A model generated the notes under the pieces. It did no database searches and was not told where the DNA came from. It was given only the letters and a program-made list of their open reading frames with translations. From the NCBI GenBank assembly GCA_965223815.1, contig OZ245019.1:744001-808000 (forward strand): DNA of 64,000 nucleotides, given 5' to 3'. This document shows, piece by piece, positions 26,926-35,821 of this stretch. A program made the translations under genes and the position numbers. The number at the start of each line of letters is the position of its first letter. Within the stretch, counting starts at the first letter, position 1. This stretch comes from HKST-UBA178 sp965223815 (lineage in GTDB: Bacteria; Pseudomonadota; Gammaproteobacteria; Chromatiales; Chromatiaceae).

Positions 26926-27721
26926 AAAGTGCGCGGATGATTCCGCCTTCTACACGCAGCCCCTGGCCGTTCATGGCACGATTACTGGTTAGATAAACAG
27001 TGGCTTCCGCGACTTCGGCGACGTCTACAAAGCGTTGTAGTAGCGAGCTGGGCTCGTGATCGGCAAAGTAGTTCCTGGTCAACTCATCGACCGGCTTAGC
27101 TTCCTCCTCAGCCAGGGAGTCGAAATAGTGTTCAACTCCCTCTGTCCAGGTGGGTCCCGGCAACACTGAATTGACAGTGACGTTTTTACCTTTGGTCAAC
27201 TCCGCAAGCGCCCGTGATAACGACAGCACTGCCGTTTTCGTCACCGAGTAGTGCACCATCTGGCCAAGGGGCTTGATGGCGCACTCGGAGGAAATGTTGA
27301 CGATGCGGCCAAAGTTGTGTTCCAGCATAACGGGCAGCAAGGCCCTAGAGAGTCTGACGGCCGAGAGTATGTTGACATTAAAGTAACGAAGCCACTCTTT
27401 GTCCGTAATCTCCGCAAAGGGCTTTACTTCAAAATTTCCGGCGTTATTGATCAAGATGTCGATGTGACCCTGTGTTTTCAGGTCAGCCAGCAAGGCATCG
27501 CTCTGTTCTGCATCGGCCAAATCCGCGGCGGCCGCAAGAGCGCGGCTTGCTGAATCGGTTAGGGCAGCGAGCTCGGCGGCGACTTCGATACAGCGCGCTT
27601 CGTTACGGCCGTTGATATAGACAATGGCACCTTCCGCCAGATATTTCTCGGCAATCTTCTTTCCGATACCACTGCTAGAGCCAGTAACCAATACGCGTTT
27701 GTCTTGTAGCTGCAAGTCCAT
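26924..27721 (-). CDS. short-chain dehydrogenase/reductase
   Basis: 265 residues from ATG 27721; a GTG three codons earlier is less likely. The Rossmann motif TGSSSGIGKKIAE lies near the start, NNAG in ILINNAGNF, and the catalytic Ser-Tyr-Lys in ISSECA and HYSVTK. INGRNEA after the second strand, with an Arg, suggests NADP or mixed use. Members oxidise secondary alcohols, often sugars or sugar acids. It is divergent from the sugar-acid gene cluster (gap 274 bases, holding a predicted GntR operator), so it may supply an upstream oxidation step. The exact substrate cannot be told. Confidence 0.88.
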   Translation of the reverse strand: MDLQLQDKRVLVTGSSSGIGKKIAEKYLAEGAIVYINGRNEARCIEVAAELAALTDSASRALAAAADLADAEQSDALLADLKTQGHIDILINNAGNFEVKPFAEITDKEWLRYFNVNILSAVRLSRALLPVMLEHNFGRIVNISSECAIKPLGQMVHYSVTKTAVLSLSRALAELTKGKNVTVNSVLPGPTWTEGVEHYFDSLAEEEAKPVDELTRNYFADHEPSSLLQRFVDVAEVAEATVYLTSNRAMNGQGLRVEGGIIRAL

Positions 27722-27935
27722 CAGAAACACTGAGAGTTGTTGAATACTTGCCGTGCAGTATAGGCAATCGAGCTAATCGTGGGAAACGACCTTTCGAGCA
27801 GAGTATTCAATACATGCTGGTAGAGCGGTTGCTTTTCCTACCTGACTCACCGCTCTCCGGGTAAGCAAGCGCTGTAGATAATTGGCGACTAGGTCCTTGC
27901 TAGGCAGTGCAGCGCTTACTTGACAGGTATAGAAG

Positions 27936-27946
27936 ATCTGATATAT
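27936..27946 (+). promoter_or_regulatory. predicted GntR operator before the 2-hydroxyacid dehydrogenase gene
   Basis: ATCTGATATAT lies 50 bases before the start at 27996. It matches, with one difference, the centre of the palindrome ACATATCTGATATGT in front of the gntR gene, read on the opposite strand. Confidence 0.4.
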
Positions 27947-27995
27947 AAGATATAAGTATGACAAGATAGTTGATTTGGAGCGGGAGCGCATTCTG

Positions 27996-28997
27996 ATGAG
28001 CGATAGACCCAAAGTCGTCATTACAGATTTTGATTACGGTGACGTGGACATCGAAACCAGAATTCTGGAGAAGGCGGGCGCCGAGGTTGTTGCACTTCAA
28101 GCAAAGTCCGAAACGGAGCTGTTCGAGGCAGCAAAAGATTGTGCCGCCATGATCAACCAGTATGCACGGGTAGGAGCAGAGACCATTTCTCGCATGGAGA
28201 AATGCCGGGTGATCGCGCGCTATGGTATCGGTGTCGATATCGTTGATGTGGAGGCAGCCACGCTCCGTGGCATTCTCGTCACCAATGTACGCGATTACTG
28301 CACCGAAGAAGTGGCTGATCATGCGATCAGCCTCTGGCTGACGCTGGCCCGCAAAATTCTCATTTTCGATCGTGAAACCCATAAAGGGATATGGCGTTGG
28401 CAATCGGGCCAACCCGTCTATCGGCTTCGTGGTCAAACTATGGGAGTCGTTTCATTCGGTAATATCGGTCAGGCGATCGGCGCCCGGGCAAAGGCATTCG
28501 GGCTTGAGCTGATTGTATACGATCCCTATCTTGCAGAGGGCGTGGCGGAAGCCCATGGAGCGCGTCAGGTAGACAAGGAGGAGCTAGTTGGGTCTGCGAA
28601 TGTGATTATGATGCAGGTACCGATGGGACCGGAAACGCGGCATTTCCTATCCGAGAGCGAGTTTCGCCGCATGCGGCCCTCCACACTCGTTATAAATACT
28701 GGCCGTGGGCCGACGATCGACAACAAGGCTCTATACAAGGCGCTGAGGGAAGGGTGGATAGCTGGTGCCGGTCTCGACGACCCGGAAGAGGAACCAGCAA
28801 AACGAGCCCACTGGTCGCCAGATGATAATCCGATATTCTCACTACCTAATGTGATCGTGACACCCCATGCCGCCTACTACTCAGAAGAGTCCATCATGAC
28901 GGCACGAGAGACTGCCGCTTCCGAGGTTGCTAGGGTGCTCACCGGTGAACAACCCCGTTACCCGGTTAACGCCGACTCCCTGGACTCTCAGAGATAA
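27996..28997 (+). CDS. D-isomer 2-hydroxyacid dehydrogenase (CtBP-like)
   Basis: 333 residues from ATG 27996, with GGAGCGGGAGC upstream. The fold is a split catalytic domain around an NAD domain. The nucleotide loop is VVSFGNIGQAIGARAKAFGL. The catalytic residues Arg (INTGRGP), Glu (the segment DDPEEEP) and His (VTPHAAYYS) are visible. The family reduces 2-oxo acids or oxidises D-2-hydroxy acids. It opens an apparent five-part catabolic set with an RraA-like protein, KDGal kinase, KDPGal aldolase and a TRAP transporter, so the substrate is likely a sugar-derived hydroxy acid. A GntR-type operator sits upstream. Confidence 0.88.
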   Translation: MSDRPKVVITDFDYGDVDIETRILEKAGAEVVALQAKSETELFEAAKDCAAMINQYARVGAETISRMEKCRVIARYGIGVDIVDVEAATLRGILVTNVRDYCTEEVADHAISLWLTLARKILIFDRETHKGIWRWQSGQPVYRLRGQTMGVVSFGNIGQAIGARAKAFGLELIVYDPYLAEGVAEAHGARQVDKEELVGSANVIMMQVPMGPETRHFLSESEFRRMRPSTLVINTGRGPTIDNKALYKALREGWIAGAGLDDPEEEPAKRAHWSPDDNPIFSLPNVIVTPHAAYYSEESIMTARETAASEVARVLTGEQPRYPVNADSLDSQR

Positions 28998-29021
28998 CTT
29001 CCACATCCTCCGGAGAAACCA

Positions 29022-29693
29022 ATGCTTCAAGAGTATAACGATTTCGAACGCCGCCCCGAGCTGCTTGCCAAGTTCGATGAGGTAATCAAGTGCTATTCGG
29101 CGTCGGCCGTGTTTGCCGATGTGCAGTACCGCACCGGCGTTATGGATAGCGGTATAAAGCCGCCTTTTCGCGCCAAGGTAACTGGCCAGGCGCTTACAGT
29201 GCAGCTCTCCAGGGGAGATCTTGTTGACCCGCTCAAGGCACTTGAGATGGGGCAGCCTGGTGACGTGATCGTCGTCGATGCAGGTGGTGATACGAATACC
29301 TCTGTATGCGGTGGCTTGATGGGTGGTTTGGCGAAGAATCGGGGTATCCGTGCCATGATAGTTGACGGTGCGGGCCGTGACAGCGACGAACTGGAAGACA
29401 TCGGTTGGCCAATCTGGACACGCGCGATTACACCGCGCGGTACCCATACAATGTTCTCCGGCCGCAAGGAGGAGCTGTCTATTAATGTACCCATCCAGTG
29501 TGGCGGGGTTGTGGTCAATCCGGGTGACTTTATTGTCGCCGACCTAATGGGCGTGACTGTCGTCCCGCTGGGCAAGGCTGAGGAGGTGGTGAAGGAGGCG
29601 ATCGAGCAGGCCGAGCGCGAAGATGAGACCCGCAAATGGGTGTTGCAGGGCAAGACTGTAGAAGACCTCTTGACCGAGTTCGGAAGAATCTAG
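29022..29693 (+). CDS. RraA-like / HMG-aldolase family protein
   Basis: 223 residues. The family's metal and substrate loop is visible: PGDVIVVDAGGD, then GGLMGGLAKNRGIRAMIVDG, then GAGRDSDE. Members include class II 4-hydroxy-4-methyl-2-oxoglutarate aldolases and oxaloacetate decarboxylases, as well as the RNase E regulator RraA. This protein is longer than RraA (about 160 residues) and lies in a sugar-acid operon, so an aldolase, decarboxylase or dehydratase-like role is more likely than RNase control. It follows the dehydrogenase by 24 bases and precedes the kinase by three. Confidence 0.85.
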   Translation: MLQEYNDFERRPELLAKFDEVIKCYSASAVFADVQYRTGVMDSGIKPPFRAKVTGQALTVQLSRGDLVDPLKALEMGQPGDVIVVDAGGDTNTSVCGGLMGGLAKNRGIRAMIVDGAGRDSDELEDIGWPIWTRAITPRGTHTMFSGRKEELSINVPIQCGGVVVNPGDFIVADLMGVTVVPLGKAEEVVKEAIEQAEREDETRKWVLQGKTVEDLLTEFGRI

Positions 29694-29696
29694 TCG

Positions 29697-30614
29697 ATGA
29701 CTTCGCGTCCGGTTCTGATTGGCGTGGACTGGGGGACCAGTTCTTTTCGTGCCTATCTCATTGGTCAAGATGGGTGCGTGATTGACTCCATCAAAGCCGA
29801 CGAAGGTATTTTAAGTGTACGGGATGGCAATTTTGAATCTGTTTTCGAGCGACTGCTGGTGGAATGGCTGACAACACATTCGACGGTACCAATTGTCTTG
29901 TCGGGAATGATAACCAGTAGAAACGGCTGGGTAGAGCTCGACTATTTACCTTTGCCTACGGCACTCACGGCATTTGCATCTGCGTTGACTCCCTTTACAA
30001 CTCAAGCAGGTCGAAGGCTCTACTTCGTCACCGGACTGGCTGCGTTGTGCCCCGAAATGGCCCCGGATGTAATGCGCGGAGAAGAGACGGAATTGATTGG
30101 ACAGTTATGCTATCACGGCGGTGATGGACTCTTTTTGCTGCCGGGTACACACAGTAAATGGGTCTGGATAGAGGGTAGCAGAATAATGGAATTCCAGACT
30201 TTTATGACCGGAGAGGTCTACGCGGTTCTCAAGGAGTACTCAATTCTGGGCCGGCTATTGTCTCTCGGCGTCGAGCGTGAAGAAGCATTCGAGCGGGGTG
30301 TAATATGGCATAAAGAACACCCCGGTTCGATTCTTCATACACTGTTTTCCGTCCGCACTCTTCCCCTGTTCGAGAGAATACCGAGGGAGGACGTAGCGGA
30401 CTTTCTGTCGGGCCTGCTAATTGCGGAAGAGATTTCCGGTGCACTTCGTACACGGCGGGATTTGTTGCAAGTGATAGTGATTGGCCGGGGAGATCTCGCT
30501 AAACGCTACTGTCATGCCCTCGGGCTAATGGGGGTACAGGCTACGGACGTTGAGCAGGGGATGGTTGCTCGCGGGCATTTTGAGCTGGCGCGGCAGAAAG
30601 GATTGATTCAATGA
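29697..30614 (+). CDS. dgoK: 2-dehydro-3-deoxygalactonokinase
   Basis: 305 residues. The start GVDWGTSSFRAYLI is the phosphate-1 loop of the DgoK sugar-kinase fold, and LPGTHSKWVWIEG is a family signature. It phosphorylates 2-keto-3-deoxy-galactonate with ATP to the 6-phosphate in the De Ley-Doudoroff route. The stop overlaps the aldolase start by four bases, so kinase and aldolase are made together. No galactonate dehydratase is present to feed it in this window. Confidence 0.9.
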   Translation: MTSRPVLIGVDWGTSSFRAYLIGQDGCVIDSIKADEGILSVRDGNFESVFERLLVEWLTTHSTVPIVLSGMITSRNGWVELDYLPLPTALTAFASALTPFTTQAGRRLYFVTGLAALCPEMAPDVMRGEETELIGQLCYHGGDGLFLLPGTHSKWVWIEGSRIMEFQTFMTGEVYAVLKEYSILGRLLSLGVEREEAFERGVIWHKEHPGSILHTLFSVRTLPLFERIPREDVADFLSGLLIAEEISGALRTRRDLLQVIVIGRGDLAKRYCHALGLMGVQATDVEQGMVARGHFELARQKGLIQ

Positions 30615-31243
30615 TAAGTTTCGAGGAGTGTTTCCGACAGTTACCCTTGATCGCAATTCTGAGGGGAGTACGGCCTCAGGAGGTGTTGGGAGCGGTAGAA
30701 AGCCTGGTGCGTGCAGGATTTCACCTCATAGAGATCCCGCTCAATTCACCGGACCCCTTTACCAGTATCGAACTGGCGGCGGATAGATACGGTGATGTCG
30801 CCTTGATCGGTGCAGGAACAGTGCTGGAAGCGAAAGACGTGGAGCGGACTCTGGATGCGAAGGGCCGGCTAATTATAGCCCCCAATATGGACATATCTGT
30901 GGGTGAGGCGGCGATATCCGGTGGCGCCACCTGGGCACCGGGTATTGCAACCCCAACAGAGGCATTTGGCGCACTCCAGGCGGGTGCGCATCTGCTCAAG
31001 ATATTCCCTTCGGAAGTCATTTCACCCAAGGGCATCAAGGCGATGAGTGCGGTGCTACCGGCCCCTGCACGGATGGTGCCGGTCGGGGGGATTACCCCGC
31101 AATCGATGCAAGCCTATGTCGCTGCGGGTGCCAGTGGATTCGGCCTCGGCTCTGCGCTCTATCAGACCCATGATTCTCCGACACAAACAGCTGAAAAGGC
31201 CGCCGAATTCGTAGTGGCCGCAAGACATCTATTTGAGTCTTGA
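30611..31243 (+). CDS. dgoA: 2-dehydro-3-deoxy-6-phosphogalactonate aldolase
   Basis: 210 residues of the KDPG/KDPGal aldolase family, a class I enzyme working through a Schiff-base lysine. Key blocks are IAILRGVRPQE, IEIPLNSPDP (containing the catalytic Glu), GAGTVL, and LLKIFPSEV with the active lysine. It splits KDPGal into pyruvate and glyceraldehyde 3-phosphate. ILRGV with IPLNSP is typical of DgoA rather than Eda. It is translationally coupled to dgoK. Confidence 0.9.
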   Translation: MISFEECFRQLPLIAILRGVRPQEVLGAVESLVRAGFHLIEIPLNSPDPFTSIELAADRYGDVALIGAGTVLEAKDVERTLDAKGRLIIAPNMDISVGEAAISGGATWAPGIATPTEAFGALQAGAHLLKIFPSEVISPKGIKAMSAVLPAPARMVPVGGITPQSMQAYVAAGASGFGLGSALYQTHDSPTQTAEKAAEFVVAARHLFES

Positions 31244-31325
31244 GCGGTAATGATCTCAGAGGATCTGCTGTTTATATGATTATGAATTATTGGTGGAAAA
31301 AGACCTTGAAGTAGTATAAAAATAA

Positions 31326-31353
31326 CTTGTATACTAGATACAAGATATCTGAT
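31326..31353 (+). promoter_or_regulatory. predicted GntR operator before the TRAP transporter
   Basis: CTTGTAT and ATACAAG (31326-31344) form a perfect 7-bp inverted repeat around ACTAG. ATATCTGAT follows directly (31345-31353), a nine-base core shared with the gntR promoter palindrome. The region ends 13 bases before the dctQ start codon. Confidence 0.5.
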
Positions 31354-31366
31354 TGCAGGTAAAACT

Positions 31367-31867
31367 ATGAAAAAGTTGATTTGCCTTGTAGCCGATACTG
31401 CGGACAGAATTACCAAAATGCTAGTGGTTATGCTATTGGCTGCCATGGTGGCTATCATCACTTGGGAGGTGCTTAGCCGTTATGTGCTGAAGATACCCAT
31501 GGTTTGGGCTGAACAACTGGCTAGCTATACCATGATCTGGCTTGCATTTTTGTCCGCAGCCATTGCCTTTCGACAGGGTGCGCATATCGGTATGGAGCTT
31601 GTGTCCTCCCGCTTTACCGGCGTGTTTAAAAAACTCATAACGACACTGTCCCATTTACTTATTCTCCTGTTTCTAGTTTTTCTGGCTTGGTGGGGTGTAG
31701 TACATACCGTGGACGTTAGTAGCCAGACTTCTCCAGTAGTTTTCAATATATCCATGATGTGGCCCTACATAGCCCTGCCTTTGGGTGCCGTTTTGATGAT
31801 CATTCAGGAAATGAGGGTCATTTTGGTGGGGTACGAAATTGTAGAGGATGAAATCGATACGCCGTAA
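31367..31867 (+). CDS. dctQ: TRAP transporter small membrane subunit
   Basis: 166 residues with four membrane helices and the DctQ core WEVLSRYVLKIPMVWAEQLA at the end of helix 1, then WLAFLSAAIAFRQGAHIGME. It pairs with the large permease DctM to import carboxylates using a sodium gradient. It is the first gene of the transporter set, 36 bases before dctP. Confidence 0.9.
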   Translation: MKKLICLVADTADRITKMLVVMLLAAMVAIITWEVLSRYVLKIPMVWAEQLASYTMIWLAFLSAAIAFRQGAHIGMELVSSRFTGVFKKLITTLSHLLILLFLVFLAWWGVVHTVDVSSQTSPVVFNISMMWPYIALPLGAVLMIIQEMRVILVGYEIVEDEIDTP

Positions 31868-31902
31868 ATTTTAAGGAAACAATCAAGATAAGGTGAATCA
31901 AA

Positions 31903-32901
31903 ATGAAACGAAACCTACTAATCACGATATTACTAGCGATCTCAGTTTTTGCTTTATCGGCCGCCGACACATTTGCCGGCAGTGATAAGACCTACAAGAT
32001 AGTTTTCAACGAACCGTTCACTAGGCCCCATACGCTGGCGGAGGCAGCCAATCGTTTTAAGGAATTGGTTGAGGAGCGTTCAGAGGGTCGAATTAAGGTA
32101 GATGTACACTATGGGGGTGTCCTAGGTACCAGCAGGGAAGCATTGGAAGCAGTAAAAATCGGTACACAGACAATGGTAGATGCAGCGACTGCTCCGATCG
32201 TTGCTTTTGAACCCGCCATGGGGGTTTTGAATCTTCCCTATCTCTTCTCTAGCAGGGAACAGTGGTACGGCATACTCGATGGACCCTTGGGTGATGATCT
32301 TTTAATGCGCTTAGAACCCCATGGACTCAAAGGACTGGCGTTCTTGGAAAACGGTATTCGGCACGTGACCAACAACGTGCGCCCGATCAATAAACCAGAA
32401 GACCTTAAGGGTATAAAAATAAGGTTGATGCAGAACCCGGTTTTCATAGCAACTTTCGAATCCTTGGGAAGTCTCACGACCGCCACGCCTTGGTCAGAGC
32501 TCTATTCCGCTCTTCAGCAAAATGTCGTGGATGCCCAGGAGAACCCAGTTGCCAATATCTACAACGGCAAACTCTACGAAGTGCAAGAGTATCTCTCCTT
32601 CACCGCCCATACTTACGATCCGAATGTCTACTTCATCAATAAGCGCTTTTTTAACAGGCTACCAGATGAGTACCAATCTCTAGTGAAAGAAGCGGCTCTA
32701 GAGGTCGCGGCCTGGCAGCGCTCCGAAGCCGTGAAGGCTGAGACAGCCCTCTTAGAAAAGCTGCAACAAGACATGCAGATTAACAATGTATCACCCGAAG
32801 AAATTGCGCGCTTCAGGGAAAAAGTGTCGAACGTATACCAGGACCAGGCTTCAGCAATCGGAAAAGACGTCGTCGAAAAGTGGCTGGACGCCGTTAAATA
32901 G
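31903..32901 (+). CDS. dctP: TRAP transporter substrate-binding protein
   Basis: 332 residues. The signal peptide (LLITILLAISVFALSAADTF) ends near FAG. The DctP fold is clear: HYGGVLGTSREALEAVKIGT, MGVLNLPYLF, and KGIKIRLMQNP, whose arginine usually binds the substrate carboxylate, then TPWSELYSALQQNVVDAQEN. It catches an organic acid in the periplasm for DctQM. Its place beside dgoK-dgoA suggests a sugar acid such as a galactonate or related uronate/aldonate. Confidence 0.92.
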   Translation: MKRNLLITILLAISVFALSAADTFAGSDKTYKIVFNEPFTRPHTLAEAANRFKELVEERSEGRIKVDVHYGGVLGTSREALEAVKIGTQTMVDAATAPIVAFEPAMGVLNLPYLFSSREQWYGILDGPLGDDLLMRLEPHGLKGLAFLENGIRHVTNNVRPINKPEDLKGIKIRLMQNPVFIATFESLGSLTTATPWSELYSALQQNVVDAQENPVANIYNGKLYEVQEYLSFTAHTYDPNVYFINKRFFNRLPDEYQSLVKEAALEVAAWQRSEAVKAETALLEKLQQDMQINNVSPEEIARFREKVSNVYQDQASAIGKDVVEKWLDAVK

Positions 32902-32963
32902 TGCTCCCAAAAGGATAATGAGACCGGGAGCTTGCTTCCCGGTTTCCCTAGGAGGAACAAAAG

Positions 32964-34241
32964 ATGACACTGGCGATCTTACTCATATTTTTAGCGATTC
33001 TGCTTTTGGGAGTTCCCATTGCCTTCGTTATCGGGCTCACATCTCTCGCAGCGCTGATAATCCAGGGGACTATCCCCTACAATGCGCTGCCTCAGTATAT
33101 GTTCAACGGGCTGGATTCGTTTCCACTGCTGGCTATTCCGTTTTTTATTTTAGCCGGGCTATTGATGAGCCGAACGGGAATATCAGCACGCCTCATGGAT
33201 TTTACGATGGTTCTATTTGGCCGTATGCCCGGTGCGCTGGCCCAGGTAAACATAGGGACAAGCATCTTTTTTGCCGGTATAACCGGTGCAGCAGTTGCAG
33301 ATACCGCGGCCGTAGGATCGGCTCTTATACCGGCCATGAAAAAAGAGGGATACCCAGCGGCGTATAGTGCTGCCGTTACGGCCGCTTCCTCCTGCATAGG
33401 CCCGATCGTGCCCCCCAGCATAATATTAGTGGTGTATGGTATTGTCGCAAATACCTCGATCGCCTCACTCTTGATTGCGGGGATCATTCCAGGTGTATTA
33501 ATGGGTCTTGCCATGGGCACTGTGGTTTGGTTTCAGGCTGTCAAGCACAAATTTCCACGCCGGGAGGGATCCTACTCTTTTATAGCGGTAATAGGTGCAT
33601 TCATTAACGCTCTGCCTGCCCTGCTGATGCCTCTGATCATCGTCGGAGGCATCATGGGGGGTATTTTTACAGCTACCGAATCCGCATGCGTTGCGGTCGT
33701 TTACAGCTTATTGCTGGGACTTTTTACGAGAACCTTACGAATTTCGGATCTGGGTAATATTTTTGTCCAAGCCGGTGTAGTGTCAGGTGTTGTGTTGTTG
33801 ATTATTTCAACAGCAAAGTTCTTCTCCATTATTCTGGTGCTGAATCACATTCCAGAAACCTTGACCGATCTATTTCTCTCGGTATCTGAAAACAAGTTGA
33901 TTATCCTTCTGATGATTAACGCTCTATTATTAATTGTCGGTACCGTCATGGAGATCTCCGCTGCCTGTATCATTCTGGTGCCGATTCTATTGCCTGTGGT
34001 TACAAATCTTGGAATCGATCCAGTACACTTCGGTATCATTATGTGTGTCAATCTGGCGATAGGGCTGGCTACACCACCTGTTGGACCAACGTTATTCGTC
34101 GCCTGTAAGATCAGCAAGACCTCGATTGAGGAGATAACCGTAGCTATCTGGCCTTTTCTTCTCGCAGCCGTGGCTGCCTTGCTTGTGATCACATTCATTC
34201 CCTGGCTGTCTCTTGTATTGCCTTCGATATTCATTGGGTAG
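32964..34241 (+). CDS. dctM: TRAP transporter large permease
   Basis: 425 residues with about twelve hydrophobic helices. DctM motifs include PFFILAGLLMSRTGISARLM, GAAVADTAAVGSALIPAMKK and the scaffold loop IGPIVPPSIILVVYG. The ATG at 32964 is preceded by a good site (AGGAGG, eight bases). It carries the sodium-coupled substrate path. It ends the operon, 26 bases before a long inverted repeat. Confidence 0.92.
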   Translation: MTLAILLIFLAILLLGVPIAFVIGLTSLAALIIQGTIPYNALPQYMFNGLDSFPLLAIPFFILAGLLMSRTGISARLMDFTMVLFGRMPGALAQVNIGTSIFFAGITGAAVADTAAVGSALIPAMKKEGYPAAYSAAVTAASSCIGPIVPPSIILVVYGIVANTSIASLLIAGIIPGVLMGLAMGTVVWFQAVKHKFPRREGSYSFIAVIGAFINALPALLMPLIIVGGIMGGIFTATESACVAVVYSLLLGLFTRTLRISDLGNIFVQAGVVSGVVLLIISTAKFFSIILVLNHIPETLTDLFLSVSENKLIILLMINALLLIVGTVMEISAACIILVPILLPVVTNLGIDPVHFGIIMCVNLAIGLATPPVGPTLFVACKISKTSIEEITVAIWPFLLAAVAALLVITFIPWLSLVLPSIFIG

Positions 34242-34267
34242 GGAGTCTTCTAGAATTTTTATATATA

Positions 34268-34305
34268 GGTCTCCACTCTCCAGTAAATACCCGAGGGTGG
34301 AGACC
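34268..34305. terminator. hairpin after the TRAP operon, terminator-like
   Basis: GGTCTCCAC (34268) and GTGGAGACC (34297) are perfect 9-bp arms, with a further CTC/GAG pairing inside. No T-run follows on either strand. It may act as a 3' stabilising or Rho-dependent end hairpin rather than a classic intrinsic terminator. Confidence 0.45.
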
Positions 34306-34661
34306 GTCCATCTATTCGCTTCTGTATCGACCTCGCGGAATCTGTGTGCCCGGAGTTCCCTCCCTATCCACAACCTAGGGTTGACGCAATGTTCGATATA
34401 AGGCCGTGGGTATAACAGTTCTTGGAGATTCAAGAAATACTCTTTAAGCGAGCAAAGCGACGGTTTTTGTCCCGGTAATTGATGATTCCCCCATGCCGAG
34501 CCAACCGAACCTCTTTTATGGAAAGACTCTTCTCCCATACAGAGAGGCAGGGCAATCAGAGAACCTATCGAGCCTATCCTTGGAGAGAGTATCCCACGAC
34601 TTAGCAATCGCGGAAAACCACCAGAAGACTGCTTTGCTTGGACGTAAATTACAGCTGGATA

Positions 34662-35381
34662 CTAGCTTTGCCTGCGCCCCTTTCTCAAGCTGCCATGGTG
34701 ATCCGCTTCGGCTATATCTTTTACGGTATCGGCATAGCTGCGTTCACCACGGGTGGCATGGCGTTTCAGAATGATTTTCGCCTCGCTCAGATTCCCCTTT
34801 TTCAGCATTCTGGCCATTTTTATATGTTCGTGAAATGATTTCTCAGTATGTGTCGGATGGCTGGATAGATGAGTTCTAAGGGCAGCGATTTTACCGCTGA
34901 CAAATTTGTAGCCATCTTGGAGGTAGCTGTTTCCGCAATTCTCGAAAATAACCTCGTGATAATTGGCATCGAGTGTAAGGTATTTGCGCATTTCTCCTCT
35001 ACCGTGGGCCTGGTCCATCTGAGCGCAGATGCTGTACAGGCTCGAGACTAAAGCTTCGGAATCACGTTCCATTGCCATATCCACAGCGGTCGATTCGAGT
35101 GCGTATCGGTAACGCCCGAGTTGGGCAACCTCATTGGCGCTGAGGGTGAAAACAAAAGTTCCTTTCTGTGGTACGACGGAGATGAGGCCCTCTAGTTTAA
35201 GAATCGAAAGTGCCTCCCGGATAGGTGTTTTACTGATGCCCAACGACTGAACCAACGTCGCTTCGGATAAAGGCTCACCAAGTTCATAGGTGCCTTGAAT
35301 AATGGCATTGCGGATATTATCCACAGCGATGTCGCTAAGAGACCTGGGTCTTTCTATGGGTTTGACTTGTTTATTACGCAC
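34662..35381 (-). CDS. GntR-family regulator with FCD domain
   Basis: 239 residues. The winged helix-turn-helix spans about 15-80 (ATLVQSLGISKTPIREALSI is the recognition part). An FCD effector domain follows, with the metal-binding pattern of an Asp and a His in LDANYHE, then two further His near 185 and 210. FadR/FCD regulators respond to organic acids. It converges on the TRAP operon. A perfect 15-bp palindrome sits 80 bases upstream of its start, and related sequences precede the catabolic and transport units. It is therefore the likely repressor of the locus. Confidence 0.88.
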   Translation of the reverse strand: MRNKQVKPIERPRSLSDIAVDNIRNAIIQGTYELGEPLSEATLVQSLGISKTPIREALSILKLEGLISVVPQKGTFVFTLSANEVAQLGRYRYALESTAVDMAMERDSEALVSSLYSICAQMDQAHGRGEMRKYLTLDANYHEVIFENCGNSYLQDGYKFVSGKIAALRTHLSSHPTHTEKSFHEHIKMARMLKKGNLSEAKIILKRHATRGERSYADTVKDIAEADHHGSLRKGRRQS

Positions 35382-35460
35382 AAATAGTCCTGATTGAGCA
35401 GGTTGATTTAGGGTTTGACTATCTGTCCAAATATACTCGACTTTTCTCTACAGTGCTATC

Positions 35461-35475
35461 ACATATCAGATATGT
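35461..35475. promoter_or_regulatory. palindromic operator of the gntR gene
   Basis: ACATATC-A-GATATGT is a perfect inverted repeat, 80 bases before the gntR start. Its centre recurs before the dehydrogenase and dctQ genes. Confidence 0.5.
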
Positions 35476-35821
35476 AAGATACCCTATGCGGCGCCCATAT
35501 TGAGTCACGGCCAGTGTAATTCACCAGTCACTGGGCGTGTTGCTAAGTCAATTGCTCTATCATGTCACGTATCGGTTAACTGGAGTGATAACAAGGCAGC
35601 AATGCTGACGAGTCTACTCACTGGGCCTGAGTTGGGACCAGGCAACTGTCGTAGTCTTTCGGAATTGCCTTTCTTACTTCAGGAGTGGGCAATTCAGCAG
35701 GCAGGATGCTAACCGGAAAAGTCGCTGCAAGCTGACTCCCATTGCCATGTATCGCATGGTCAAATTTGTCTCGCGTACTGGCCATTATGTGCACTGACTT
35801 TGGTTGGACCCAAAGCACTGG
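35476..35821. other. intergenic stretch, nothing recognised
   Basis: About 350 bases between the gntR promoter palindrome and the 3' end of the acetyltransferase gene. Only short frames without ribosome sites are present. No hairpin or RNA gene was noted. Confidence 0.4.

Noticed and set aside
34092..34607. 171-codon minus-strand frame after the TRAP operon
   Set aside because: Antisense to dctM for its last third, crosses the hairpin and has no ribosome site.
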